Of a DNA stretch of 64,000 nucleotides, positions 14,086 to 28,500 are shown piece by piece (the first letter of the stretch is position 1; every line of letters begins with the position of its first letter). The position numbers and the translations under genes were made by a program. The DNA is from Tomocerus qinae. Its lineage: Eukaryota > Arthropoda > Collembola > Entomobryomorpha > Tomoceridae. Under the pieces are notes generated by a model. That model was not told where the DNA came from. It made no database searches and saw only the letters and a program-made list of their open reading frames with translations. The DNA is taken from contig CM034548.1 of assembly GCA_020055645.1 (NCBI GenBank), positions 5,828,001-5,892,000 of the forward strand, in the 5' to 3' direction.

Positions 14086-14671
14086 TTATATCTGTCTAAA
14101 GTCTGATATCCAGTGCACTAATATTGGTCTGTGTGTCCTTGGGGTTTCTATTCCATGCAGAAAGTAACCCTTCTGGAGAGAAAACTTGGAGACATTTTCA
14201 ATATTTTTAGTTTTATGACGTCCTCCTGACAAGACTAACTTTTTAGATTTGCGCAAAACTGCGAATTTCTCGGTTTGTTTGCATGTATTGGCTTTCAAAC
14301 AAAATAAGTTACATCCTCGCCAAACACTGCGTTGCTTCTTTGGCTCACCCAAGTTTGTAACATTTGACCGAACTTATATTATGTAATGCAGGCGCATGAA
14401 AACCATTTAGACCGTAGCGACCTACTGTCATTTTAGCCGTGCGATGCCAATATTTATATGTAGTTAAACGTATATCCACTGACTCGCACTCGCACCAAAA
14501 CTTTCGGTTCAGTTCTGGCCACGAAAAGTCATTAGAGGCGTAAGTGTAGTAAATTGCAAAATATAAATTGTAAAACCGAAGGACATTAATTTTTGCGTAG
14601 AGTTTTAACTCACTAGGATTGGAAATGTTTATGTGGAGTAGAACTTTTGTTGTTTCCCATCCTTGGAGCAT
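14086..14671 (-). other. Open minus-strand stretch, possible decayed coding sequence
   Basis: An ATG-initiated frame runs on the minus strand from 14671 to 14345 (108 codons). A second frame continues from 14352 to 14086 (88 codons, no ATG of its own at the junction), overlapping the first by 8 bases in another phase. Read together they would give about 195 codons with one frameshift. The translations have mixed composition, with several Cys, Trp and Tyr and a Lys/Arg-rich second part, and no low-complexity runs. I recognise no domain. Nearby CpG is higher than in most of the desert. It could be a frameshifted gene relic, a transposon fragment, or chance. Confidence 0.22.
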
Positions 14672-15632
14672 CTACATTTTTATAATAGAATAACATGGCA
14701 GTCTATTGTATCCCAATTTCCTATTTGCCTTCTCCAAATAAATAATAATATGTCCAATAATGCCCTAATAAAGTAAATGCATAAGCGTTCTATTAAAGAT
14801 GTCATGTAGCATTTAGTCTTCCCTTACCGGGGAACTTTCTCTGGGAAAATTTTATAATGCATAATGCTAGCTTTAAGCTATCAGCAAGTTACTTACTTTG
14901 ATACTACTCCAAACTTGGGACTATGTAGTACTTGTAGACAGAAGAGACTGTCAAACTTTTGCATGAGCAAAGACATAGTGGATCCAGGTGCGGGAAACAT
15001 TTTATTAGCATTTTTATACCACGAAAAACGAAGCAAAGAGAAAGTACGTACATTCTATATGGAAATATTCATTGGGTTTCCTCAGAGGGCCTACCCAGTG
15101 CTACGCTCATCTGTTTTACTTATGAGTTTTGGAAGGACAGATACAGATTAAAAACTAGATTACAACGCTAAGAATATCGCTCTACTTTTGAAGTAGTTGC
15201 TGTTCTCCATCCCTCAAGCTTTCAATAGATATTTCATTGCCCCACTCATAACTTTGCTAACTGGATAAATAACTTTCAGGAAATAAATTTTGAGCGTTTA
15301 TCCATTATTCTGCCTATAGAGTAACTTATGCATAAAATCCTTCACTTACAATTTTTTATGAATGCAAATATACTCACTAGTACTTAAAATATGCTACACT
15401 TTTGTACATGATGGATAACTTATTGCTTGTCTGCAAATTCATTTGTATATCAATGTTCTGTCAAAATTTGTCAACAAAAAGCATTTCGTGCACTAACAAG
15501 AAGTTAATGACGTGAGTTGTTAGTTACCACTTCATTAACATAGTATTATTTTCTTGTTTGATTGCATTGCGGACATTATATTATATATCTGACTCATAAA
15601 AAAGCAATTGAAATTGCTAGTTTAGATTAATG

Positions 15633-15679
15633 TACGATTTTACTTACGATTTTACGATTTTTAAGGATCTTTTACGATC
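15633..15679. repeat. Short degenerate TTTTACGA tandem repeat
   Basis: TACGATTTTA, TACGATTTTACGATTTTTA and TTTTACGATC follow each other within 47 bp, as four imperfect units of about 8 bp. Confidence 0.7.
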
Positions 15680-18348
15680 AATATTCGTAATCCTAATCCT
15701 ACTGTTTAGTGTAGATCGCACAACGTAACTGATGCAAAAAATGGTGGGCATTACGAGAAAAGGTAGCTATGCCCTACAGATTATATCGATTTTGGTGCAT
15801 ATAGGTAGATATTTTAAATGAATAAGGATAAACATATTTTAGAAAATAATAAAATGCAAATCGCTTAGGAAGGTATTATCTGATTAGCATACAACTCGGT
15901 CTGGATTTGGCAGTATGACACGGCTGGAGAAATGATTTGTGTAAATGAAATAGTTTTAGAGTCTGTAGGAAGTAGTAACAATATTTTCTGAGGAAATGAT
16001 CTAGATGCCTTTTGTAGCGGCACTAATAGGTAATCTTCCGGAGTAAAAAATCGGACATGTATGTTTGCGTTGATCAGAAGAAAGTGTGCCAGAAGGGCAA
16101 AGGTAACGGAGAGAAAAGACAACGTGAGAAATGCCTTGCCTTGACTTTTCCATTGCCTAGATCTACTATCTCCACTTTAATATCTTCATTTTGTCATTTT
16201 ATTCTGGAGAAAGACATTGATCAATTCAGAGATTACGTTCCAGTCAATGGCTCAACTCTCAGAACTCTCAGATCAGCCTCAGTGCTATTGCTAGAGCTAG
16301 CACTATCTGGAATGGAACTCTTATAGTCTACTCGATGTAATATGCAATGCAATAAAATAAATCCCTGTACTCGACTGGAACTCGACTGCTGTAGAGGGAC
16401 TTACTCTGTGCGACGTTATGTTGCAGTTATACCTTTGCCTATCCAGCTCCTCCATCCATCTCTATTGTTGTATACTGTAACTGGGCCGCCGATACATTTT
16501 ATTCCAAAGTATAAGGTATTTCCCACCAGCCACGTACGAAAGGAAAGAAACATAAACTGGGAGAGAAAGTAAAGCTCACTCCACGCACCTAACGACTCGC
16601 TTTATCTTGGGCTGGGAGAAAGAAGGAACATGTACAATTTACACAACACAATACATTGCCTCATGTAATCCCAACGCTTTGGAAATCTCCACACCATCCA
16701 TCCAATATAAAATCAACGTTGCATACTTATATGGAGACACTTAGCCAAAGACATTTCCTCCGCTATATGCAAAACCAAACACATCTTAATATATTATGGA
16801 CTACGTATGGAATAAATGGACAAATCGGAATTCTATCAGTAAAACAATAAAAATTACCCAGACAGAGTCGTCGATATAGTCGAGTGTGGTATTACTAAAT
16901 GGGGGAGACCTACCTATGGATGTAATATAGTAATACAATGGTAGTAGAGGGGAATTGGAGTTAGTTGGTGGAAGTCAATGGAGTACAATGTAATCGGAAC
17001 TTTGACTTGAACTAAAGTACACTAAGCCGTGATCTTCTCTGGTTGACTTTGCTTTGCTCTCTCTGCCTCTATAAAATATTAAGGTGAGTTCTCCGTACTT
17101 TCCACACACGCACAGCTCACATACTTTCTCAACACACGTAAAAGTACTTACTTTCCAGCTCGACTTTCTCTCCGGAAAAAGACCAAGTAACACGTAATTC
17201 GGTTGACTTGAATGGCTTTCTCCTGCCTTGTCCACTGCAGAGCAAAATACAACCTGCTCTTTAGAAAACTAAACCAAATCCTGGAAACAACAGAACAATA
17301 GCAACAAATCATTAGTCAAATCCTCCCTTTTTACCTATTATTAGTAAACATTTGTCAAAACTGTCATTAGCACACAATTTACCCGGATTATACGGAAACT
17401 GCTAATGGAATTATCTCATTGACTGCACTCAACTTTGGATTCTAATTTTGTTTTCAGATATACTTCTACTTCGTTATGTAAAATAATTTAGTAAATACGG
17501 AATGAACCTACAAGGGTTTACAATAAAAGCAGCAAACAACGGTTTAGCACTGAGTTATATGTATGCATAAGTTGTAAATGTATAAAAATTTAGTTTTCCC
17601 ACGGTGTCTATCCACTTGGATTTAAAATGGCAAACCGCCTAAAGATAGCCCATCTTATATTTAAGTATAATATTACAAACCAGTAGAGAAGAACAGTAAT
17701 ATGAGTGCAGTAGTACTAGTACATTACATAGAAGCAATGCTATATAATAGGTAGATGGAATTTCACATAATATAGTAGAGATAGTATACAATTATGTATC
17801 TATTTGTATGAACTACGGGAACTAAGTGAGGTAGAGTGTTCATGAGTTTAGAGCCGTGTACTGAGGTATAAATATTGTAGTCTGCATCTATAAATGTAGT
17901 TATAGATAAAATAGTGCTGTAAAGCTAACATCCCATTCCATCTCACACAGAAAAGTACGTACATACGTAGACAGTACAAAAGCTTTTCACTCGAAAATGA
18001 ATAAATGCATAATTGATGAGGAAGAGCCGTGGAAATTGGATTTCACTTTGAGCTTGTGTAAAATCTCATTTGTTCTTTGCTGCAAAGCAAATGTAATGCT
18101 ATACACAATACGGAAGTTACGGAGGATGACAATAACTACAATACGATGGAATATAAAGCAATACAATAAACCATTGCACTGCAGACTCTCAATTCTCAAA
18201 TGCAACTGAAGAGTGTTGCTTGGCTGGGACTTGCTCACGCTGCACTTTACTCTTTATTTCCTAAATAGAGTGGATAATACACCAAGTGGCCATACTAGCA
18301 GTAGTAGTGGACTTTCCATAGAATAGTAAGTACTTTACTGTATTAGGT

Positions 18349-18363
18349 ACATACATACATACA
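18349..18363. repeat. (ATAC)n microsatellite
   Basis: A TAC/CATA run of nearly four units lies within a wider field of TAGTA and ATAC words (18290-18480). Confidence 0.75.
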
Positions 18364-20917
18364 ATAATATCCATATTATGGGTGTAGTACGTAGTAGTGA
18401 TGAGTACAGAAACAGTATAATAATATACTACTACTACAGTGTAGTATATAACATAGTACTATAGAGCGGTAGTATAGTATAGTTTAGAAATGGAAGTAGG
18501 TAAACCAAAATGACGATGAAGTGAACTGTGTGCAAAAATTCTTTCGCAAGAGTCTGTGGAGAATAAAAGTAATAGTGACCGAGTAGTATTGCATTGTGGG
18601 GGAGCACAAAAGGAAACAGATACGTGGAAGAGTGCGGCGGAGATGCGAGGTCAGAGCAAACGGACTATGAATGTATTTGTACCTGTATATTACGTAGTAA
18701 CTTACGCTCAAATTCCTATAAACAGCTATTTTGCGGGAGAGAAGATGATAGGAGAAACGTGTAGTGCTGGTGTGTTATGTGCTGTTATGGGATAGCTGTG
18801 CAGAGAGGAGTCTCTGCCATTCCATCAATCTAGCCAACAACAGAGAGACAGAAGAAGCCAAGTGAGCCATAGGAAACCCAGCCACACAATGCTAATGTAA
18901 TATGTATGAAGTGCTGGCCAAGGCAAATGCTTACTTAGGAAAGGCTTACGGGAATTTGGGTGAAAGCAAGTTATTACTCCGCTCCGGCCTTCTAGTGCAT
19001 TTCGCTGCACTGAGGAGTCTAAGTGTGCATTGTATTCTAAGTGTGGCTTACAAATAAAATGTGTAACATGGCACTCCTGCGTCCATATTTTAGAATTTGC
19101 TCACTACTTCTGCCAGCCGACTCTGTCTTTCTCCACGATTTACTGGAGTCTTGAGAATGTCGATGTTCTATCCACTCTTCATTTGTACACCACATATCAG
19201 TACACAAGTCAAGCAACCTACCTCCTCGGCATTGGGTCACAACAACCCACACACACATTCCGCAAACATACAGACTCACTAACACCACGGTCTCTATATT
19301 TATTATTACATACACACATGCTCCTCGTGTTACTCTGACTCTGAAATAATAATGTTACATCACAACTAATGAACGATCGCCTCTGCTACACTTACAGTAG
19401 ATATATTATGTAGCATTGCATTAGATGCAAACATACGGCTACATAACATAGTAATAATAATATAATCATGCATGGTTATTAACAAATTGCTTTGTCTTTA
19501 GCTCTGCATACACAAGGAATAATGTTCCATTTAGCAATGTAAATATACTAAGTGCATAGCAACACTGAGAAACACATAAAAGTAATGTTTACAACATTCC
19601 AACTAATGAAATAAAATTTTGAATTCTAAATGTCTTTCTTTCTCCAGTAGATGCACAGGCATATTATGTATGTAAATAATATGTATATTTTGCATAGTAT
19701 GTTCTAGAATGTTTTTATTCACACTGTTCCTGCACGACGATGTAAAATTATTCCCAAATGTTGATTAAATGGATGCCCATTTCTATAGCAGAGATAATCC
19801 AACAGAGAAAGTTCTCGGCTGGTTAATATTTCAAATTAGCACGGTGCACTGTGCACTCCACCAGGAATAAAACATTAGCAACAGGAAATCAGGATAAAAA
19901 TTTAATTTTCTATATGATATAAACTCAATGACCTAAATAGGAGAACAGGAGGAGAGCCATTGAAAAGTTTATGTGCAGGAGTTTATAGGAAAAAGCATTT
20001 TGCCAAGCCACAAACTGTAAACTGTAATATGCAACATAATATGAGAAATGAACGGTGTTGTGCAGGAATAAATGGAAGGAACGCCTATAAAACCGACTTG
20101 TTTATTGCAGGTATCAAAGTAGAACGGGAGGACATTTAAAGAAAATCATAGTGTAGCCAAGGCAAAACATTCTCCTGCTGTTTGCATTCTATTCTAATGT
20201 AATGCAGTTGAGTGAGACAGCAGAGAAAGCAAGAAAAAGGAAAAATACAGAAATTGAATATTGAAATGCTCTGTGGTGCAATAGAATAACATGGAATGGA
20301 ATCTACAAATGTACGTTCTCACTCTCTTTTCTTTTCTTCACCTGCAATGGGATCAAATGGAAGACCTAGGTGTGAACTCCTTCACAAATAAAATTCTATC
20401 TTCCCCACTATACCCTACCTCCACATATGAACTTTCTCCTTTTGTATCTAAATGTGCAAAGAAATTATGTAGGTATCTGCATATTGGTGCATTGTTATTT
20501 CACAGAGCATTTCTCACTATATAAAAGTAATGATAATAACGCTAATAATAATATATGAACACAGTACCAGAAAATTGGACCAGCATTGTAAGAATTGCTT
20601 AGAAGAATAAACATGCCCAGTCTAGAGAAGTTTAGGAATGACCATGGAATTATCTGTTTCTTAGCAAAAAAAGGAAAATGGCGACATCCTATTATTAAAA
20701 CTATTTTATTCTTAAGAGTAGTATTAAACATTCATTTTACCGCATATTAATCAAATTATAAAATGTGTTACTAACAATCTGCAACTGTCTAAATTTTATT
20801 CAGAATTTTGTATTAAATTGAAAGTAAAAATTATCTAAATCCAGCTTGGAATTCATTAAAAAAGGGAGATGATTTAATTTCTCAAAGATTATTCTACGGA
20901 TCTACAGACAGAATAAG

Positions 20918-20969
20918 CCTAAATTAGTAAGCTAATACCATAATAATCCTAAATTAGTAAGCTAATACC
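20918..20969 (+). repeat. 30-bp direct tandem duplication
   Basis: A 22-bp identical core beginning CCTAAATTAGTAAGC occurs at 20918-20939 and again at 20948-20969, separated by an ATAATAAT-type spacer. The AATAA before the first copy matches the spacer, giving a 30-bp period. The exact identity of the cores suggests a recent slippage or replication duplication. Confidence 0.9.
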
Positions 20970-22373
20970 CGAAAGATATCAGGTGTTTTAAGTGTGAGTT
21001 TTTTGAAAGCATGGAGAAATTTCAATAGTACTAAAGAATGTAGTAGAAGGCTATTTAAATGGCGGCCATTTTTCCGTCTTTATTTGCTAGCACTCCCTTG
21101 CAGTAACTGTAAAGTAAAGTAGGTGAAAGTTGTATGTGTAATAGAGTGCTGCTCTCAAGAAGCCACATTAGAGTAATATAACGTCTCGTAAAGTTGGCTC
21201 AACTAGGAAATGGAATATTTAAGCGAATGTTAGCTCACTACAAGATGTTCACGTTGTTGGAGCCAAAACATAGAGAATTCTGCGTAGGCATTCAAGCTAT
21301 ATATAGTACATTATGCCACTACTGACTATAAAATAACTATATAGGTACTCGTTCGTGTGTGCCTATTTCTGAAAACCTTAGCAGTTCATTAAAAAGAAAC
21401 ATATTCTTAACTCCCCGTGTAGTTACTATTTACACCAGTACCAAGAGAATGGGTAGATATTATTGCTTGCATACGTGCATTTATTTTTGCACTCAACAGA
21501 CTCCATTCTCGTCCTTGTACATTTATTTTTGTTGCTGGACTACGCATGGTGGCAACGAATAGCTCTAAGACAAAACCAAAACGCACAGTCAACATAAAAC
21601 AGTTTTGTCTTTTAACTCCTTATCAAATACAGCTCTGAAAAATATCATCAAGATAGGAACGTACATTGTTTTATGGTAGCCATTTAATTCTATGTACAAA
21701 ATTTGTACCCAACCATTGACAAAATGTTAAATGAGTTGAGAAAATTAGCCCGCTTTTGCAACTATAATTTAATATGTGTCAATTTAGGGCAGTATTATAC
21801 TAGGTATCTAGCCTGGACAAATATTTCATAAATTGCGCAGTAATGAAAGCATCTGTGATTGGTTATTTAAATATTTATTTTGCTAAACAGGGCGTGTAAT
21901 GAGTGCAAGCGGAGCTCATTTCACAACTGCATCATTACGATTCGGCAAGATCAGTGTAGGTGGGTGTAGGGTGAAAGTGTTAGGAGAGAGTCAAGGCGTC
22001 TGTATGAAGTTAACAAGTCGTTTTGTATTTTCTGCTCATCATCGCTGTATAAAGAAAAGGAAGGAGAGAAAGATGTTTGTTAGTTACACAGAGATGGATA
22101 TAGAATAGAAGAATCTGCATTTACAGAAACGGAGGCTCAGAGGAGGGAAAGGAATATTCATGCTGCTAAAGAGACAGAGAAAAGAGACGGAAACCTTTGG
22201 ACGATAGATCACGATGCTATGCATGACATAAAAGGTTGTTTTTCTGTTCGCTTTCTTTGACTTTGAGATTTCTTCCTTTTCCCTTTTGCTTCCTTATAGC
22301 TCGCTTCGAAAAACGAGATAAAACAAAACGACTTTGTATAGTGTAAGTAAATCGTATTATTATAAGGAAAGAA

Positions 22374-22544
22374 ATGCCGGTTGAGAAGAGGAAAAGGAGC
22401 AACGCTTCTACAGTTCGAAGTTTGTTGTCCCTGTCCTGTCCTGTCTCGTCTACATCCAACTGGAGTTCAGTTCAGGAGACAGCTCGCACTTCTTCGGCGA
22501 AGAACCGCCATTTCCCTACGTCTCTGTTCATGTGCCTCGTCTAA
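22374..22544 (+). CDS. Possible small ORF, 56 codons, unknown
   Basis: An ATG with G at -3 opens a 56-residue frame starting MPVEKRKRSN, then a Ser/Thr-rich stretch, ending at TAA. The local sequence is richer in G+C than most of the desert and includes a CCTGT triplet repeat (about 22431-22445). There is no recognisable domain, no clear splice context and no poly(A) signal tied to it. It could be a first exon or a chance frame; I lean to chance. Confidence 0.15.
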   Translation: MPVEKRKRSNASTVRSLLSLSCPVSSTSNWSSVQETARTSSAKNRHFPTSLFMCLV

Positions 22545-25500
22545 AAACTCTGTTTACATCGTGAACTCTGTAGTTAGATAAACGTAGGGTGTAATAGTTG
22601 TCTGCAGTGCCTGCCTTATTATAGAACTCTGTGAAGGGAAAGAAAAGCGAGCTTGTAAAGTGAGAATGTGAAATTAAGGATCCTTTGATATTAAGATATT
22701 TATTATATATGCGTGTCTCCTCCGCTCCTTACGAACAGACTTTCGCCATGCACGTACTTATCTCCACTTCTATTTCATGTCAGTTCACAGTTCATACACT
22801 AACAACCCAAAAAGGAGAGAGCTGTGTGTCTCTTATATGTACTACAAACTAAGGTGGGAAGTTAGAGTGCCCTGCATACTATACAGTAATAAATAAGTAT
22901 AATAATATGTATATGCAGCAATATGATGTTTGTCAGAATGTCGTCTCAAATGTATAAGTATTTATGAGAAGACTCACTCCTACACTTCTCTTTTTAGCAT
23001 TCAAAAGAGGGAGGATGACACGAGAGCCATCGCAAAAGCCAGTGCGTAACCCAAAGATAAAGAGACGAGACACGGAACTCTGTTATTTAGGGCTATAAAT
23101 ACGTACATGCCTTACCTAGGCATATTGTACTGCGTATAATATTATGACTAGAAGAATAGTCGACCTCCGACTAACGCACAGCCGACAGACAGAGTCAGTC
23201 ACGGCACTCACTCAACGAAGACGACTGCCAACTTTGCACACACATAATAATAATATAAGCTGGAACAACAAGGGAGGACATCGACACGCACTTTTCAAAT
23301 TCGCATACTTATTCGTCTACGTGTACGCAGAGATGCACGAAGGGACTTAAGTAACTGGGAGAAAGCAAAGGAAACGGATCTGTGCCAAATGGTAAGTCGT
23401 TCTCTTGGGCTCTCTCCTCATATCATTCTCTCTTTGCGGATTTTCTTACTGCCTCTTCCTCTCCACCATTTCTCTCTCGCTTAGTCTTATTTTCCATTTC
23501 TCACGTCACTTAGCTTCATATTGCAGGCGAGCCTCTGAGATTTTGGATGGAGTGAGCCTCCTCCAAGCTTCTCTAGGCAAACACATATTTCTTAGTCTCT
23601 TAAGGCAGTCCGAGTCTTTATCAAAGCGATCTCAGCTGGAGCAAGACAGCATTACTATCCTACAAGTAAGCTACCACCTACATGCATAAGCTCCGCTTTT
23701 TCACTCGTCTTTCTTAAGTAGGACGCACAACGTATTGAACTACAATCATAGCAAGATACGAACAATATTAAAACATAAAGCCATCAACCTAAAGCTTATT
23801 TTTCCTTTACTTACTTACGTCGTAAACGAGAAGGAACTCCATTTAGGTTTGACTCGACTCAACATAATAAGTATTATGTTAATTTGCCCCTAAAATATTC
23901 GAAAAGGCTATAATCCCATAATATTGACTCATTTCTAATTCGCTCAGCATTTCTCTCTTCCAACTTTCTCAATGCTTATCTTGTCATAACTGTCCCTAAC
24001 TGCTCATTATGTAAACCAAACAGGGAAAAGGCTGAAAATGCTAATACAAATAGATTTTTATCAAAGCGTAGTTGGAGACGATTGTTGACAATTGCCGAAA
24101 TTATAAAACCAATAAGATAAATACGACATTTGTAGTTCAAACAAATAAACACACTGCAGAGGAAGATTAGATCAGAGGAAATTTACGATTGGATAACTAT
24201 GTAAATAAAAGATTGGTGTATGCACCTATATATGTTAAAGAGAATAAGATTTGTTTCCGAATGCAGGGAAACAGTCAACAGAACAAAGTAAAATATGCTC
24301 ATTGTGTGAGAGTGCTTCTTAAGCCATGGAGCTTTGGGGATAGGCTCGATTCTCCAAACTCTCCCTTAAATCATGGCCAAGAAAAGCTTTTAGAAATAAA
24401 TTTCCAATGCGACCTTACACAACATTACCGTATCTACTGCAGTATAGTAAATTTGAAAACAAACGGTTGAATGCACAGAGAGTAACACAAAATCGATGGT
24501 TCTCTGCGTAAATACTAAGTAGATAAATTATTGTTCTTGTATAGGTAGACTACTTATGTAAACAAGGATAAGAAGGAGACAGGAATAGTATTTAATTAGA
24601 TTGGACAGAATAAGTAGTGGAAGGAAAAAGTGAATGCAGAGGAGTCTCGGACTAACACCTTCAAGGAATGAATAGAAGGTGCGACACAGATACGTTAACT
24701 ATACATCGGATTTGTTCAGCCACTCTAACCCATTGAGGGATCCCAGAAAGAGGATGGTAGGTGGAGATAGGCTTGGTGTGGAGTACTCTGGTTTGGTCTG
24801 GTCTCTTTATGTGGTAGTCGGAGTGCTATGTAGTGAAAACAGCTGCACACACAGTTGGTTTACAAGAAGTAACTGGCTTGTTATATATTTCTTTTGGCGA
24901 TGGGCCAAACGTGACATTAAATTACGTTCAGCATTACAATCTATTGCATCGCTGCATTGCATTGCATTACCTTTCTGCAACATATTTCACAATTGCACAC
25001 TTTTCTATCGTATAGGAGAAAGGGTTTCCTTACAACAACCGTACCTGTTTGTCAACGCTGAAGAAGTACAACTAACTGGTTGAGTTCGTTCTCATACAAA
25101 ATAAGCTAGCCATGTAACGTAGAAAAATGTAGTTGCCCTATATCTGTACATCTGCAGAATTCCGTGCAGTGAGCTACAGGAGAACTAAGTGCCGGAAACT
25201 TGTCGGGGAGCGAGGGAATAAAGAAAGTAAAAGTCACGGTGAAAGTGGAGTGACAGGACTTTTGCATAAAGGCCTTGTCTCTCTCCTTCCCGCTTTCACC
25301 GTCATTTCCTTGTGCAACTGCAGAAATCCAGACCTGTGCTACATAATAATCTATGTCCCTTTTACATTCTTCTCGACCAAAGTCCAGAGCAGTAACGCTG
25401 CATCACTTGCATAGCGTGCTAAAGTCCGCCCAATCCTCAATTCACAAACTACACCATTTCAGCCCTTGTTTGCTTACCTACTTCTTTTCCTTTCGGGGAA

Positions 25501-28500
25501 CACAAAGTATACCGATGCATAAATTCTGATCGTAGAGGTACCACTCTGTTGAGTCTGCACATGATTTTCCAAAATAACTGAACGGCTAAAGATACATCAG
25601 ACAAGACAGTTTGTGTAATGGCACTACTGGAACCAACTTCAGTAAATATATTATGTTTATCGTCAGTATCCTTGCTATATCTTCCCCGCTATACTCTGTT
25701 ACTGTTCAGTCTACTCAAATCCATTGAAAGTAACTGAAAAGAGGGAGACTATAGTTTCTAATAAAAGTAAAATGTTTGAAGACGCCGATGCTTTCTTTTT
25801 TACAGCCCAAGGCACTTTTCTTCTTTTCAAACTTGAACTTTGGAATCTAACTTTTCTACCTCACCCACCATACACCACGCTATCCACACATTTCGAAATT
25901 GTGTCCACTGGCGACATTGCACAACAAATTGCTTCATTATGTCTATGTAGTACAATCCTAAAACTTGCATCTCATTTTCGAAAAGAATATTGAACTATGC
26001 CAGCTACGGTGAACTGTTTAGCCACTACTAAGAAGTTTTCAATATAAAATATTTTGCAATTGAGATGTTCATTTACATATTATCCGGTATTTCTATTTGC
26101 TACTTAGTATTTCAATGATCTACAAAAATATTAGGTAATACGGCAATAAAATGGATGTATTAAAGCATTAAAGTAAAAGTACCACCCAGTCTCCTTTAAA
26201 GGGCACTAGTAGGCGTTACGAGTATATGATACTGCCCAATTAAAAGCTAAACCTTGAGTCCCTAATTTTCCAAATGATGGAAGCATCATACTTACGTTGC
26301 CAATTGAGTTGAAAACTTGAAATAAATGTATCTCATTTTAAGTGTAGCCTTTATGGTAGTCGGGTAGTAAATATGGCGACTTGGTTATAATAAAAGGATG
26401 AATGGAAAATAGCGTGGAGAAATAGCTTCTACGAAAGAACTTAGCTATTTAGTAAGATTTAAAGTTTTCTTCGTTGTCTCGCGATGTCTTTGGTGTGCTC
26501 TTAGCAACTAGGATTTATAAGCCGAAGACGATAGTGGCTCGCAGAAAACGCGTAAGCCCCCACCTACTATTGAGTTGATGTCAGTATATGTAGTAGGTAC
26601 CTAGGTGGGTAATATAAATAAGTCTGGCTGCTTAAAAACACACAATATTCAGTTTATGTATGTGGCAGGCAGTGGATTTGAGACATTTATATTATGTCGT
26701 ATGTAGTAGGAGATGGAACAGTAGTGGCGCCATAAGGGAAACCGCACAATTGGGATCCGCAGTCTATCTAGCTAGACTCCAGCCTCTTGGTCCACGCACT
26801 TGTACTTGACTCCATTCTTTTCCATCTGACAGAACTTTATAAGAGCCAGAAGTGGTATTAAGGATAGGAGAGCTTTGTGGGTCTACTTACTATTGGTTGA
26901 CTGTTGTGAAGATATTTCTCTTTTTAGAGGCATTACCTCACTTTCCCTGGTCGGCAGAAGAGTTAGTCTCTCCTCTCGCAAGCGTCGGCTCTTCTTTCAC
27001 TTATTCAAGCTTCGTGGCTGAGAAACGGATTTAACGATTCGAGGCACTCAAGCTCAAAGGAATGTTTTCCCTTTGTTCCCTCTATCCTCAGCTTGTTTGA
27101 AGTGAATTCATGTTTTTTGATTTAAACTTAGATACATAGGAACCTAATTATCTTTGAGTGGATTAATTGCTATCAAAACCCTTACCTTATCTACAAACTG
27201 TCTTCACCATCCACATTTTATTACAATCCCCGTTCTTGCTTATGTCAACACTAAAACTCGTCAAATTATGTGACACATAAGTACTTCACCAGACTTTTTG
27301 ACTTCACCTCCCACTACCCACGACTCGAGTACCCCACTCGCTAAGTACTACTAGGCCAGTATATTGGAATGTACAGAAGTAGGCAACATTGAACTGATTA
27401 ATTTCATTCCAAAAGCTCTGAGTACGTAACTAATTAACAAATCATCCAAGCGGTTACCTAGAAAGAATTTAATTTGCGGAAACCTTTGTCAAGAACATTA
27501 AGCACTGTAGGCACTTTGTATGAATTGTACCTATCAACCTACCTTTCTATACATATTACGTTCCACAAACTTTCACCAACTAATATCGATGGCCAACGAT
27601 ACGTTACTCATGTCTGGAATTTTCATATCTTTTCGTCTACATATATTTTTATGCCTAACCAACTTTCATTATCATCAAAATATTAAAATCTTAGGTAATA
27701 TAATGACAAGGAAAAAATTTGCAATTATAGAGTATTATACGGCACAAACCGTAAACCTAGTAGATAACTTAGGTTTTCCAAGATTCTAAAGGCTAACTAG
27801 TTTATTGTGTTTTAAATAATCAATTTTAATAGTCAGAAAACCAGCCTTCAGTAAAATTAGAAGCTATTTTCCCATATCCTTGTATGTAATAACTACTCGG
27901 ACAGTAACTTTCGTTTTTGCCCATTGTGTTTCGCAAATATGTTTAGTAGCATTCCCAGTGAATATAATGACCTGTTTATATACGGAAATTCTTGTTTAAA
28001 TATTACAGGAAGTACTATTTACGTTTTTGTATTTTTGAACTAAATATGCAAAGTTTTTTTCCATTGGAAAAGATAACAATACCCCTCATTAGTGTCTTCC
28101 TTGAACAGTAAAGTTTTCTACGTATATAACTAACATCGTTTAGCCTATTTAATTCGTGGTTTAAATATAGCTATGCATGAATGCATTATTTTCTCTGGTG
28201 GAATGCTACAGACATTCACAGAGAAAGGGTTCACATTGTGTAGTGCATCAAAATTAGTGACCCTGAAGGAAACACTGATAGTTTGTTCCAGCATGGGCTC
28301 TGATGAATGAGGAGCTATCCAAATGCTGGGAGACAGAAGGACAGCACATTCAACTAATTACATACAATGCTCTAGACTTTGGAGTAGTAGCAGCCGCTCT
28401 CCGCATGTGTGTACTGCACAACTCTAATGTTTTTTGCTTGTTTTGCAAAACATAGTGGGCTCCTAATTGTGTGAATCGATGTACACAAAAGACATGGGCC

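Larger units (their letters stand above)
12541..15900. other. Plainer AT-rich block, few microsatellites
   Basis: Compared with both flanks, this block has few TAGTA/TACTA/TTACA runs and reads as ordinary mixed sequence with visible CpG (for example 14380-14540). It contains the only desert open stretch of interest (14086-14671, minus strand) and a short TTTTACGA near-repeat at 15633-15679. The edges are judged by eye. It may be an inserted or differently evolving segment. Confidence 0.4.

Noticed and set aside
19030..19338. Overlapping frames on both strands with AC-rich content
   Set aside because: Frames are open on several strands at once because of simple AC/TG-type sequence (ACACACATTC and similar), not because of coding constraint.
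24189..24470. 93-codon plus-strand frame with mixed, protein-like composition
   Set aside because: It starts at TTG, has no convincing splice sites around it and no recognised motif. Mixed composition alone is not enough.
24679..25083. 134-codon plus-strand open frame
   Set aside because: It lacks an ATG start at its left end, includes the GCATTGCATTGCATTAC simple-sequence patch, and shows no recognisable protein features.
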